64,000 nt of DNA from Telmatactis stephensoni. Lineage: Eukaryota > Cnidaria > Anthozoa > Actiniaria > Isophelliidae. The translations under genes were made by a program, and so were the position numbers. Shown piece after piece: positions 1 through 13,000 of the stretch. The stretch covers positions 930,001 through 994,000 of the forward strand of contig JALIZF010001919.1 of the NCBI GenBank assembly GCA_029948255.1, in the 5' to 3' direction. Within the stretch, counting starts at the first letter, position 1. Each line of letters begins with the position of its first letter. The notes beneath the pieces are model-generated. The model did not search any database. It saw only the letters and a list, made by a program, of their open reading frames with translations, and was not told the origin of the DNA.

Positions 1-432
1 TGCGAGAAAAAAAAAAGTCCTGATATTCGAAAAAAGAAAAAATAGGAAAAAACGTCCAAACATTCGAAAAAGAAAAGGAAAAAAGGAAAAAAAGAAAGAA
101 ATTTGTAATGTCTAGGAAATGCACCCCACAGAAACAATGCAGTGAGATATATGAATAATTATAATTAAAAATAAAAAATGAAAAAGAAATTTATCAGAAA
201 AAATATTAAAAACACCAAACATTTAAAAACAAGTTCAAAAAGATGTAATTTTAACTTAAAGCTTGGGAAAGAAACGGAAAAAACGAAGAAAAAAGAAGTC
301 AGAAAAGAACCCGGCGTCGACGAGGATCGAACCTGTAACCCCTTAAAGAGCACCCCCCGGAAATAAAATAACAGACTGAATGAATAATTGTAAAAAGAAA
401 AAAAGAAAATGAAATTTTGGGACGATTCTCCC
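1..432. other. AT-rich spacer with a lone pol III B-box
   Basis: This stretch is A-rich low-complexity DNA with no credible gene. A B-box-like motif (AGGTTCGATCC on the minus strand) lies at about 324-334. It suggests a fragment of a tRNA-derived element, but no cloverleaf can be drawn around it. Confidence 0.4.
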
Positions 433-600
433 GAGACATTCTGAGAAGCTGAGACATCGAATCGACTTACGTTACGGATGAAGATTTCGGCCCCATCCAC
501 GCTATCCCGGTGCTAGCCCGAAGGCCAGGGAGGGAGACGATATCCGGACCCTAATCCATACCTTTAGATATCACCTTAGACCGCTGCGCTACCTAGACAC
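433..600 (-). repeat. tRNA-derived SINE, copy A
   Basis: On the minus strand an A-box (TAGCGCAGCGG, about 581-591) opens a segment that matches a second locus at 18903-19052 on the plus strand. The best shared block is 483-512 here and 18997-19031 there, differing at only a few positions. Two dispersed copies in opposite orientation plus a pol III A-box indicate a tRNA-derived SINE. The B-box of this copy is degenerate. The family name is not known to me. Confidence 0.55.
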
Positions 601-2010
601 TTAATAAATTTAATGACTAATCGGGGTAGTCTATTCGGCGAAGTTTCATTGTAATGCTAATACTCCCCAGGGAAAGAAATGAACCAATCAGAGTCCAGCT
701 ATCAAAAAATAGCTGTTTTGTAAGTACATAGAAAGAGAAAATAAAATAATAGTTTTCAGGAACATCGAGCTTGTCTGCATTGTTTTACTCCATCGATTTG
801 TCCCAATCCCCCAGGGAGATAGAAGAACCAATCAAAAACTAGTCGATTGAAGAGGGATCAATAAATTTCCATGATTATTTTACGCACAACAAGCTTCAAG
901 CCGTTACGTACGCTATTACTTATGGATGTTTATTTCCGTTCCAAAGTGAAATGATCGACCTTACTGAAGATGTTCAGTTAGAATCCACGTTTCTTATTTC
1001 AAGAATATCCCTAGAGCTAATCAGATTAAGACATCAGCAAAGGTAAGTTACTTTATATAGTTAAGGTGATTTAAAATTTGGATTGATACTTCTAGCTCGA
1101 TCATCGTTTTAAAAAAAAGCTCGTAGTTGTTTACATGTACACGTTTGTTCTTCAATATTAACACCAAATTTGTTAGTTACATGGTCGATTTGAGTTTAAT
1201 TGTGTAAGTAGACGAGAAATTAAATTATAACTGATCTCGTCAAAATGTATATCCCCAATCTCGTGATGCAGAATGCCAAACTCGCGCAAGTTTATATATT
1301 GTCGTATTCAAAATATTGGGAAATACCATTTCTGCCTAGAAACTTAATAACATAAAAAAGTAAACCTTTTAAATCTTTCATAGTGCTTTCATATATTACA
1401 TGATGAAATCTTTCAAGTCAGTTCACTGCTCTCTGCCTGACGAATTATCCTACCATAGTCTTATGCGACCTGCGCTGGGGCTATTGTTAATGGGGCTTCT
1501 TGATTAATTTGTAGAAACCCAGAACACATGCAAGATGTTATTTTCCCTGTAGCTTGTAACATTGTACACAACATACATCGTGCGTGTGTCCGCGACCCTG
1601 CAACAGGTGCGCGCAACAGTTAGAGAAGTAGAAACGAGTTCTTTTTCTGAAGCCATACCAACAGATCGCTCAACGTTTTGCGCAACAGCTACAGAAGTAC
1701 AACCGAGCTTTTTCTGGGGCATTGCGCGCGCCTGTTGCAGGGATTAACACTGACACGTTTTGTTGCGCGCAACATTGCAATAACCTTGGACTACTTAAAT
1801 TGTTATGAGTTGGATTTTGGTATTTCAAACCTTAGTGACTACCATTTCCAGAGCTAATGCACACATTCCAGATGGCGCGGAGCTTCAGTAACGAAAATTC
1901 GAATAAATTTCGACGATTTTTTTTCGTTCTTTTACTCAAGTAAGCATACGTCTGTTGTGGGCAGGGCCAGAGTTCAAACGTCGCCCGAACAAAAATTCTT
2001 ACACATGTTC
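601..2010. other. Spacer without a recognisable gene
   Basis: I see no conserved protein, RNA gene or clear transposon ends. At 1585-1775 there is a GC-rich segment with repeated GTTGCGCGCAAC-like inverted words. It resembles segments at about 10530-10725 and 27770-27930, so it is probably a dispersed repeat. The short open frames here are not convincing. Confidence 0.4.
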
Positions 2011-2014
2011 TAAA

Positions 2015-3165
2015 ATGAAACACTTATAATCGTAGATAAAAACAGTTTTCTGATAAACGTCTGTAAAGTCCGTATGCTTTTTCCTTGTGCTTGTCTACTG
2101 ACACCTATCGTTTCCTTGACATGCAGCCTAGATATGAGCATAGTCTGGACTTTAACCTTCTTCTCTGGATGGACTGGATGGAGAAGGTCGAAATATGGCA
2201 CTATGTATTCTAAATGATGCATTATTTTTAGCACTGAGCAGTGCTATTAAACGTTTGATAGATAAAACGGTTTTCTGATTTACATCGTTAACGGATCCGA
2301 CATAAAACGTGGTTTTCGTTTTCGTTACAGCCTAGATATGAACATAGTTCGAATTTTAACCCTTTTCGATCTCTGAATGGAGAAGGTTGAAATCCGAGTA
2401 CCATGTATTATAATTGCTGCATTATTTCTTTAGCAACAGGGTAGTAATGGGGTGGGTCTGATGTCAGTTGTCAGTCAGAATTTAGCTCGTTTGTCAGTTG
2501 TCAGCTAAAAATTAAATCAGTTGTCAGTTGTCAGTACAATTCTTAGTTTGTCAGTAAAATGCTAGTTAAGCATTAATTTTCAGCATTTTTTTTTCACATT
2601 GCGCATGTTTTTAGCAATGGTTTAAGAGATGCTTTTACAGTACTGCGCCTCGAACCATTGCCACTACCACAAAGTTTTTGATTACTTTTTGACATCTTTT
2701 GGACAACTTTGAATACCGCTAACCAATTAGATACTGGCGCTTCACTTTGATGTCTCGATAGGCGGAGTTTAGAAACAACCTTCATTCTCAACCGTATCAG
2801 AATAGTAATCCTAGCCCTGTATATACAGGCTACACGTGGCCAGTTTAATATTTACCAGAACTAGAGTCCAGGCAATCAAAACATTCACTCAGCAGACATG
2901 CTCAAAGTCGACACAGGGAACCCAAAAGCAAATAAGTGCCATTTTGTGGTCCTTTCAGCGGCTTTTATACGAGTTTTTAAGATTTTATCTGTACATTTTA
3001 GATAAGCAACAAAAAAGTCAGTTGTCAGTTACCATTTTTGTTGTCAGTTGTCAGTACAAAAAAGCCTTATTTGTCAATTGTCAGTGGCATTTTTGGCCAT
3101 TTATCAGTTGTCAGTTAACCCCATTACTACCCTGTAGCAAGCGGCGTTATTAAACGTTTGATTAA
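2015..3165. repeat. About 208-bp tandem duplication, second unit split by a transposon
   Basis: The segment starting near 2015 recurs about 208 bp later. Shared landmarks are CAGCCTAGATATGA at 2123 and 2331, and TATTAAACGTTTGAT at about 2246 and again at about 3149. The second unit is interrupted exactly between 2436 and 3135 by the element at 2437-3134. The first unit therefore gives an approximate view of the empty insertion site. Confidence 0.65.
2437..3134. mobile_element. Non-autonomous hAT-like DNA transposon (698 bp)
   Basis: The ends form a perfect 17-bp terminal inverted repeat (CAGGGTAGTAATGGGGT). They are flanked by a 6-bp target duplication TAGCAA (2431-2436 and 3135-3140). Both subterminal regions carry many copies of TTGTCAGT in direct orientation, which could be transposase-binding repeats. 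The CAGGG ends fit hAT. A 6-bp duplication is shorter than the usual 8 bp but is reported for some hAT groups. No transposase is encoded. Confidence 0.8.
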
Positions 3166-4098
3166 CTTACCATTTATATACAATATAGAACATAATGAGA
3201 CTAATACAATTAGCAGTGTTGTTCGTCCACTTTGAAGCTCCATGTCCACGGACCTGAAAAATGTTCAACCAAAATGACATTAATATAAAAATCTGAAAGA
3301 AATCTCTCATCCTCATAACTAATTAGTTGCTTGTGAAAGACTTGTGTGCTTTAAAACATTGTTGGGTCTTGTTGTGTTCAGTGAAAGCTTGTTGTGTTCT
3401 ACGAAACTTTGTTGTGTTCAGTGAAAACTTTGTTGTGTTTTCAAAGCAATTTTGCATTGTGTTTTGCCCCTGTGGGCCACCGTACATTTTTCCGAGAAAG
3501 TGAAACTCGAAAAAGTACCTTTTTGTGAACATTTACGATCGAGTAACGGAAATAGCACGTAACTCGCGCGTAGCTCGAAAATAAGGCTTCATGCACTTAA
3601 ATAATCGGGTTCGATTACGTAACCCGATTTTGGTTTTAACGATATTTGTCATCGAGTTACGCACAGATGTGCGTAAATGTGCGAGTTGACCCAGCAAAAA
3701 TGGGTGTGTCTGAGCGGGTTGCTCGAAAACCGGCCGCGTAATTGGAATACTATAACTCGAAAATCGTAACTCGTATTTTTCCCTCCCTCTATCTACGACG
3801 ACGACGAAGAAGAAGAAGAAAACCCGTTCCTTACCTCGTCGAGGCTATGAGTACCAATTATATTGAAAGAGTGCCAATTACTTTGAAATGCTGTTAGTTA
3901 TAGCCAGGAGCCTATTCATGGGCTCCTGCACATTTTTTTTTTTTTTTTTTTTTTCAAATTTATCCGGGTTTGTGTGGACAAGTCCAACCTCGATTTGAAG
4001 CGTAATTCTGCTACCGTTGTAGTGCAAAGTAAATGTTCGACACGAATGACGTCATTCTGTTCCACTGGGTTTCCTGTGATAAACAAAACAAATCCAAT
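3141..4098. other. Calpain-7 upstream region with a minisatellite
   Basis: About three imperfect units of roughly 30 bp built on TTGTTGTGTTCAGTGAAA lie at 3352-3446. A small hairpin (AATCGGGTT / AACCCGATT) lies near 3606-3634. A GAA run sits near 3808 and a T tract near 3936-3955. The region precedes the calpain-7 start and presumably includes its promoter and 5' UTR, but I see no convincing TATA box. Confidence 0.35.
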
Positions 4099-7000
4099 AT
4101 GGCGGATGTAGCTTCACAACTTCTAGAAGATGGCTACCGATTTGCAACTCAAGCAGTAGCCTTAGACCAGAAAGGACAATCCCAATCAGCTGCATTCTTT
4201 TATGTTGAAGCAGCTAACTCTCTTCATAAGGCTTCTTCATATGACAATAGTCTAGATGTCCGAGAAAAAGTTCTGCAGTATGTGGAAAGGGCTGAAGTTT
4301 TGAGACAGCAACACACTGGCAAGTTATTCTCTTAAGTTATAATTCTTGAATGCCTCATCATGAGGGAAAAATAAACTCATTTACTTGAGTCAAGGAATCC
4401 AGAATAATTTAGATGTCTTTCTGCCATATTTGTAGCCTCATGAGAGCGAGTGTTTGCTTGAGATATATGTTTTGTCAATGTCAAGTTGGTTGAAACGAAA
4501 TTTAAGCTTAGCTTAAGTTGATTATTTTGTATTAAAATTGTATTTTATTTTGACTTGTTTTAGTCCAGCAGCAGGTCCAAGGACCACTAAAGACGGCTGA
4601 GCAGGTAGGATAAGTAAAAACTAAAAGTTTTCAGAATTTATTATTTTTTCTAACTTGAACCTCATAATACAAAGCGGAAGTTGAAAGCCAGTTAGACAAA
4701 ATAAATCTATTTTTGTTTCAAAAAATAGTTGATAACTGATATAGTTCCTTTAATAGTGGATAAAATAAAAATGCTATAAATAAGTTCTCTAATTACCTTT
4801 TTTTTGTATGTATACATGCATTTGACTGTATGTTCTTGTTTCAGAATGCATTTGATAAAGCAAAATTTCTTCTAAATCAAGCTCTTTTGGAAGATGAAAA
4901 GGAAAATGCTAGTGATGCACTGGCCATGTATGGTGATGCTGCAGAACTGTGCCTTAATGCTGTAAGTACTTCTTGTCTCCCTTCTTTCCTTACCGTCAAC
5001 TCCCCCCCCTTCCCCTCCCCCCCACCCCTTTTCCCCCCAAAAATCCATACTCTTTCTATCACCATCATCACAAAGATATCTGGAGTTATGAATAATTTCA
5101 AAGGCATGTTCATATCACTGTGCATGGTAAATTTTAGGAATAACCCTAACCAAATATTTTGCCATTATTTTAATTGTCAGTTAGCATTTATCTTTATCAA
5201 ACATGCCCATTTAGAGTACAGTTATAAAGGGGCTGTGAACCTTTCTAGACACAAGGGTTGTCTGATTATTTAAATAATGTTTCAGGATAATCTGATGGCT
5301 AACTATTGTGTCTGAAACAATAGAAATAAAACATTTGCTAAGATTGGCACTATTTAAATAATCAGCCCAGCCTGTTTATTGGAACTTATAAATTCAACAA
5401 GGCTTGCTGTGATCTTGACATGCATTAATTGTCACATGCCATGCATTATAAGGTTCATGGAGTACTTTGGCAAGAATGGGAGGGGATGAGAGGACAAGTG
5501 GGCATCCATATCTATAATCTTGTGCTATGGTGATTTTGCATAAAATCTCCCAAAATTTGTGATTATAGACAACCAATAGAATATTCCTTTTCATGGACAT
5601 TCCTAAGAATTATTAGTTAACTTAAAATACTGGGGCCAGATTTGGCGTATATATACATAGAAGAAAGGGACCATATAATTCCCAGACATGTAATTAGCTA
5701 TATTGCCACTATATATTCCTATATTGAGGTCAATGGTAATTGTTGAAAATGACTTTACATTTTTCATTGATACTTAAAGTCAAAGTTATTACCTGATCAT
5801 CATCCCTTGAAAACCAAATTTAATCATTTAGCAAGACAAGCTTTAGAAAGGTGAGCAATCCATATATATCTGATTCAGTGATCTCCCCCCTCCCCTCCCC
5901 TCCCCCAATTCTGTTGGAGTTCTTTATCTAGTTAACCAATTTGGGTGGGGCTCATTTGGGTGGGACTCAAAAATTCCAGGCAAAGTCATGCATGGTGACA
6001 TATTTTGTAAACATTTGTAAATCCCCTTGTGGAGATCGATCTCTATCGAAAACAGTCTGATACCAGATTGCTGCACCAAAGTCTTCAACTGGTTGAACAC
6101 TAAGTGAATAGATTGAAAGATATGCAACAGTCTGGTTCATTTTGAATGACAAATGAGATGTCTGCATTTGTTGTCAAACTCTGACAGTGTATTTTTAAAC
6201 AATAGACAGTTTTTGTGCAGGCTTCCCCTTCTTCTCTCTTCCCTTCTCCCCAGTCTCCCTTTGAGGTCGTTTTTAAGTGTTGTTGTTTTCTTTTCTTTTA
6301 TCATCATCCTTTTACAAATAATAAAAGGAGTAGAAATCTGGCAACCAATTTTTGCAAATCAGTGTTATATTTGGGTGTTGATATGTACCTGCTATACAAG
6401 ACATTATCCCTATCTTGATTTAACACAGAGCTGAAGACATTAAGAAGAGTCAAACAGGAATAGGGAAGCCGAGTAATGAAAGAGGCTTAGCACCAGTTAC
6501 TAAAGGACTCGAAAGTGTTAATTTAAATGTTGATGATACTCCAAAACCTCAAGCTGTTAAAGGAAAGAAATACACAGCACAAGAATTGGCTGTACTCAAG
6601 TAAGTGAAAGTTTTTTCCTCAAAAACTACATTAATTTATAAACAACACTGTCATGGCAAAGAGCAGTCCATTTCACACTTAATAATATGACCATCAAAAA
6701 TTCTCAATCCTGATTGGCTGGCTACTTGATGATTTTTTCAAAATCACTGTGCAAAAAAGATGAAATCATGGAAATCACACATGTGCAAAAAAGTGAAATC
6801 GCCCTTACTGATTGGCTGAAAAACAATGAGCTGTCAGTTTCAACCAATCAAAGTGTGTTGGAAGTGATTTTGAAAGTACACGTGCAACATGTCCTCGTGC
6901 AACTTACAACAATTTTCTGCGCACGCTAATCATCTGGCATCTGTTTTGAGAATTTTTCTTTGATCAAAAAATTTTTGATGGCCATATTATTACAAGAAAA

Positions 7001-10000
7001 TCGAACAGGTTTCTTGACGTGCAGTTTGAAAAAATATCACTAGTGCAGTTTAAAATCAAGATTTTCAAATTGCACTCACCTCCAGCTCGTGCAATTTTGA
7101 AAATCTTCATTTTAAACTGAAACTGCACTCAAACCCATTCGATTTCCTATACGAATGTTATATCACTATTTTTCAAGTAGCTCATTGTGCTGTCAAATTA
7201 CACTGTATTGTTTAAGGTTAACTTCTAAAATCAATGGGAAGCTGTATCTTCCATGGAGTGATGTTGATTTGAAAGAGAGATTTGCATATCCTGTCTGTTT
7301 CACGTAAGTACATGTGCATTAAATATAGTTCAAGTTGTAGCAATTGCTGTTTGTTAAAAATAAATTTAGTGTATTTGATAAGAATTTAAAAAACTCATTA
7401 ATAATTCATAAGGCAAACACAATGAAAATCGCCACCGTGACGAGTGTCTTTAAATCTGATAAAGATTCGGCCTAATTTACATAAACTTTAACCTCGATTT
7501 TCTCCAAGATAAATGAAGATATTTTTGAATTTCTTTTACAGAACCACTCTAATATGTGTTGGAGTTTTTTAAGCCGTATAAAGAACTCGAGATCGTGTTT
7601 TATCGGTATAAAGATCCTCGCCTACGGCTCGGATCTTTATATCCGATAAAACACTCTCTCTCGTTCTTTATACATTACATATTTATTTCCTTACACAGTG
7701 ACAAAGATGGTCCTCTTGCTCTTTCTCCAAAACAAAAGAACCAATTTGCTAATTGGGTCAGGTTAGTGCAATTTTTGTTTAAATTTTGCACTGCAGTTTT
7801 TATTTTGTTGTAGTGCCAGATTATGGATGTTCATAATTGTATCCATGTATATTTGTGATTCAAATAATAATTTTCTGCAGGCCTACAGACATTTATGACA
7901 ACCCCGAGATGATTTATGCAATTTCAAGCTTTAATGTGAAACAGGTATACATTTTCATGGTTGGACTAATGATAATTATATATAATATGGTGCTGATTGT
8001 TAGCATGCAGGCTGATATGATCAAGCATACACACACAGACACTGCTTTCACTACAATCTACTATTCATGATGTGTCATTACTATAATGGAAATATTTGTT
8101 GAGATCATTTTGTTGCTGTTTTTATAGACTATTGTATCGGATTGTTCATTTGTGTCATCATTAGCTATTAGTGCTGCATATGAACGTGACTTTAAAAAGA
8201 GAATTATAACCAGGTATGAGTACATGTTCACCTGTGTGATGGTCTTTTCTTCTCTTCTCTTCTCTTCTCTTCTCTTCTCTTCTCTTCTCTTCTCTTCTCT
8301 TCTCTTCTCTTCTCTTCTCTTCTCTTCTCTTCTCTTCTCTTCTCTTCTCTTCTCTTCTCTTCTCTTCTCTTCTCTTCTCTTCTCTTCTCTTCTCTTCTCT
8401 TCTCTTCTCTTCTCTTCTCTTCTCTTCTCTTCTCTTCTCTTCTCTTCTCTTCTCTTCTCTTCTCTTCTCTTCTCTTCTCTTCTCTTCTCTTCTCTTCTTT
8501 CCCTCTATCTTTGTTCGCCTTTCTTCTCTCTGTCCATTTCAATTTCACTGAATATTTATGTACCATATTTTTTGTTTTTTTTTCTTATTTTTGTCAATAG
8601 CATAATCTACCCTCAAAATCGAGATGGCAAGCCTATAATAAACCCTTCAGGAAAATACATGATTAAACTATGGCTTAATGGTGCACCTCGCAAGGTTTGT
8701 TTTTGCTTTTGGAAAGGGATAGAGACTCTGAAACCAGCTATAGTACACACTGTAGGAAGGGAAAGGGAGGGGTTCTGTTGGCAAATTACATATATAATGG
8801 TAGTTTAATGACCCTCAAAGTGTTTAGTGAGTTAGTCATGTCAAGTCCTATGTTCTCAAAATGTGTCTTTCTCAAGTGAATAAAATCCCAGGGGGACTCC
8901 TATATATAAGAGGACAGGGATGCTCATTAAAGTAATGAAACATTTGTTATCGATGTGCTTTGAAGATTCAATTCAGATCATCGAAATCGTCCCTTTCATG
9001 CTTATTTTAGGTAGTATATTTACCCCCAAAACAGTCCCTAAAAGGTAACAGCTATGTCTCTGGTAGTCCACTAAGTCTGAGATACCCTAAAAGGTACCAG
9101 ATTGCAGATTTTGACCCCTAAAAGGTACGACGAGCATCCCCGTCCATTTACGATCGGAGTCCCCCCTTTCCCAGGAATAAAATGACTTTACTGGCATGTC
9201 TTTGTTAGCATAACATCTTAACTAGTGGAAATTATTTTCACATTTTGTTAACATTTTTTCTCTAGATAAAAAAAATATAATATACATGTACATTTTTCAT
9301 GTTATCAGTTTGTGTGTAATATTTAGATAATAATTGATGACACTCTTCCAATGGGTTGTGATGGCAATCTACTGTGCTCGCATTCCACCAATAGAAATGA
9401 AATGTGGATCAGCCTCATAGAGAAAGCCTACATGAAAGTGAGTTATTTACAAAAGTTAGCAGTTATCACTGTGATAGTCAACAGCTGAGTATATTCCTAA
9501 GGGACAGGGATAGCTAGTTTGTTAGCATATGGCCTTCTAAATGAGAGGTCTGGCTCCCTTTATGGTACAATTCTCACTGCATCCATATTTCAAATTCCCT
9601 CTATTAAAACTGTGTAGCTGGGTGTAGAGACCAGTGATGGAGGGAGTGGTAGATGGTGCACTCACTGTGCCCCCTGGAAGATCACTTTAGGATGAAGGGG
9701 TGCAGATGTTAAATATCATTTATAGTAACAGCACCATCTCATTGTCATTATAATAACATTACATTTGTGGCCCTATCACCACACCTGTCATCGTTGTATT
9801 GATATCATACATGTATTTGTCAACATCCAACATAATCATCACACAGACTCCATATAGTATTTCTCTCATCACTGTAGTGATCATATCAATGTTACTGTAA
9901 CAGGCTAGGGTTATTGTTAACAAAAGTCCCTATATTGACCACTGTGGGAGCCACATGTATAAGTTGTACATGCTGCCTCCATTAACTATGATAGCAGCTA

Positions 10001-13000
10001 GCACTCATATTTTCATCAAAATCACTATTAATCATTATGCTAATCATTATGCTATCAGTATCACAATCATTATCATCCGATGATATCATCATGCTTAAGC
10101 CATCATCAAAATAATTCTTTTTTTCTTTGCTCAATAGGTGATGGGTGGCTATGATTTTCCAGGATCAAATTCAGTAAGTCACACATCGGCATTTCCACTC
10201 TAGCTACACCATATCCATGTACTAACCATGATCAAATGGTAACTCTGTACTGATATGTTCACCTAATTTTAAAGGCAACTGTATCTTTACCTTTATTCAT
10301 AAAATCAAACTTGACTGCCAGTAATAACAGGTCAAACTATGTCTATTTGCATCTCATTTAGAGCATTGATCTGTATGCACTTACTGGGTGGATACCAGAG
10401 CGAATGTCTTTAAAGAAAAGCAGCTCAGAGTTTAATGAAGTAACCCAATTTGACAGACTAATGAGAGGACTAAGACAAGGTAAAATACTACACGTATCCA
10501 AGATAAGCTTACATGATGTAACTTCATGTAACATTGTGGGCAACACAGTTGCACCATGTACCCACCCTGCAATGTTGCATGCAGCATTTCTGAAAATGTT
10601 GCAGAATTGCAGCAGTACGTGGAAATTGATCCTAAACTGGAATTGTTGCACCATGTAGTGTGCAACTGTTGCATGGGTGGTCACATCGTGCAACTTTGTG
10701 TTGCATACAAGGCTGATAGTTGCAAGTAAAGTTGTATTGTATGTCACAATCTCTAGGTGTAATTCCCACTATGTGGTGTAGTAAAACCCTATTGTAATGG
10801 TAAACCCAACAATTGTATAGGATAGGCCAGGACCATAGATACCCTTTTTTTGCAATGTGAATATCAGCCATTAGAATCGTGCAAAGGTAGTCCAAATTTT
10901 AAATGAGGCTATGACCAACATTGGAAGCCCAAGCCCAGATTTGATTTTCCAATTTTCCAATTTTCAGGTGATTGTTTGTTGACAGTTGCCACAGGCAACA
11001 TGACTGAAGAACAAGGCCACCGAGCAGGCTTGGTTCCTACACATGCTTATGCAGTCCTTGATATTCGCAAAGTGTTGGTGAGCGATGTCATGAATTACCC
11101 ACAATGCATCATTTTGTCAAATTCAAGTGACTGACACACATTGAATACATTTCTCTTTTAACCTGCTGTCAGGGTCGCCGTCTTCTTATGCTTAAAAATC
11201 CTTGGAGCCACATGCGATGGAAGGTAGATAATTACTCCTATTTCAATAAGACTCCGAGCCTACGAAACTCACCTGAAAGCAAGCATGGGTAGAAATTAGC
11301 AAACCACATAAAAGTGCCGTATCTACACAATAATTCAAATTTAACTCGCACTGATCTTATATACCAAAGAACTCGATTTGTTGATGCTAAAATCAAGACC
11401 AAAGCTATAAGAAGTGTGAAATTTTGCAACTACCCATATTCCTTTTCGGTCTAGCGCGTGTGCTTTAGGCCCCTCGTACGACAACCTTTCCTGAAATAGG
11501 TGTATGCAGTCAGGTTTTTTACTTGAAAAGTGATCAGCACAAGACAAAAGTTTTATGTTCGCAGACATTGCAATTATTTCCCTTCTTCAAAACATCACGC
11601 CTGTAATTAGTTGAAAATAATATCTTTGTCGCCATAACAGGTCTTTGAGTATAACAATATGTGTTTATGTACAACGTTTTTTAAGAGTGATTGTAGCTAT
11701 TACAATTTTTACCAAGGCAACATTGTGACGTCATTGTTTGGAGATGCACGATGTATAGATAGGAGTTTAAGTGTGAATGTTTGTAGTTGACGCGTTCTTA
11801 TTGGCTCTTGAGAAACCAATCACAATTTTGTAGCTCTAGTTGCCAACTTGAGGTACCATTTACAAATGAAATAAAATGTTTTGGTTTCAGGGGAAGTTTT
11901 CCGAACGTGACGCAGAAAACTTGGACTCCAGAACTTGAACGAGCCTTGAACTATAACAGGAAGAAGGCCTTGGAGTATGATAATGGTAATGAATTTTCAC
12001 AATTTTATCTATTGAGGTTTGTGGTATTGGATTAAGTTTGACATTTACTCTCCATACAGGCGTGTTTTGGATAGAGTGGGAGACACTGCTGCATTTCTTT
12101 GATGTCGTCTACATGAACTGGAACCCAAAGCTGTTCAAATATCGATACACAACACATAAGTAAGTGTATATATGACAAGGGAGGAAGACTAAACTTGAGA
12201 GAGGATAATCAGCATGGATGAAAGAACCGTTGGCACTGAAAACAAAATAAAGAAAGTATAAATGAAAAGAGAAAAGCTGACAGAGATGAAGAAAAATAAA
12301 AAAAAAGATGCGAAAGAATAAAGAATGGAGAATGAGGTTAAGTATGAACTAAAAAAAGTGGAAGAAATGAGAGAATGAAATTTCCCATTTAATTTCAGTA
12401 CCTGGGAAGCTAAAGAAGGGCCTGTCAAAGATGCCTACAACATCGGTAAGTATGATACTCACTGAACATTCTGCTCTTAAAAGTTTTGAGTTTCCTGTGA
12501 AAGTACGACGCGACTAACGCAAAAACGTTATAAAAGATGGCACAACTAACTAAAGTGTGAACGTAGCCTAAGTACCCCTTCAAGCAACTTACTTTTACAT
12601 TAGAGAGCTTAATTTTTACCCGCACTGGAAACGACAGACGGCAAAGAGGATCACGCAGCCTTCTTTTTCGCGCCTGGCGACGCGCGTTTGGCACTTTAAC
12701 ACGAGCAAGCGTTTTCTAGTCTACAGAAAACGCGAAATGACTCACCTTCGCGTTGAAACGCCACACGCAAGAAAAACAGGTCACGTGATCCCTTCTGCCG
12801 TCTGCCGTTTCCCGTGTACCTGAAGCTTAAGTTCTCCAACAGCAGTATAGCAAAAATAACCACCATTTCACCTGTTGGATAGATTTTTTTAATTATTCTG
12901 AGCAACATTGCAACATTTATCTATTGCAAAGGGTAGGTAGCTGGGTGGGGATGGGGGCTTAGTTTTTTGTTTAGTAAAACCCGATTATGTGCAGCACTGC

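Noticed and set aside
8246..8499. CRISPR-like regular array
   Set aside because: It is a spacerless microsatellite in a eukaryotic intron.
8152..8808. Long open frame through the TTCTC array (both strands)
   Set aside because: A pentamer array keeps all frames open; the codons are repeat artefacts and the region spans a calpain-7 exon and intron.
10358..10895. Overlapping frames rich in Cys and His around calpain-7 exon 13
   Set aside because: They arise from the GTTGCA-rich repeat and shadow a real exon.
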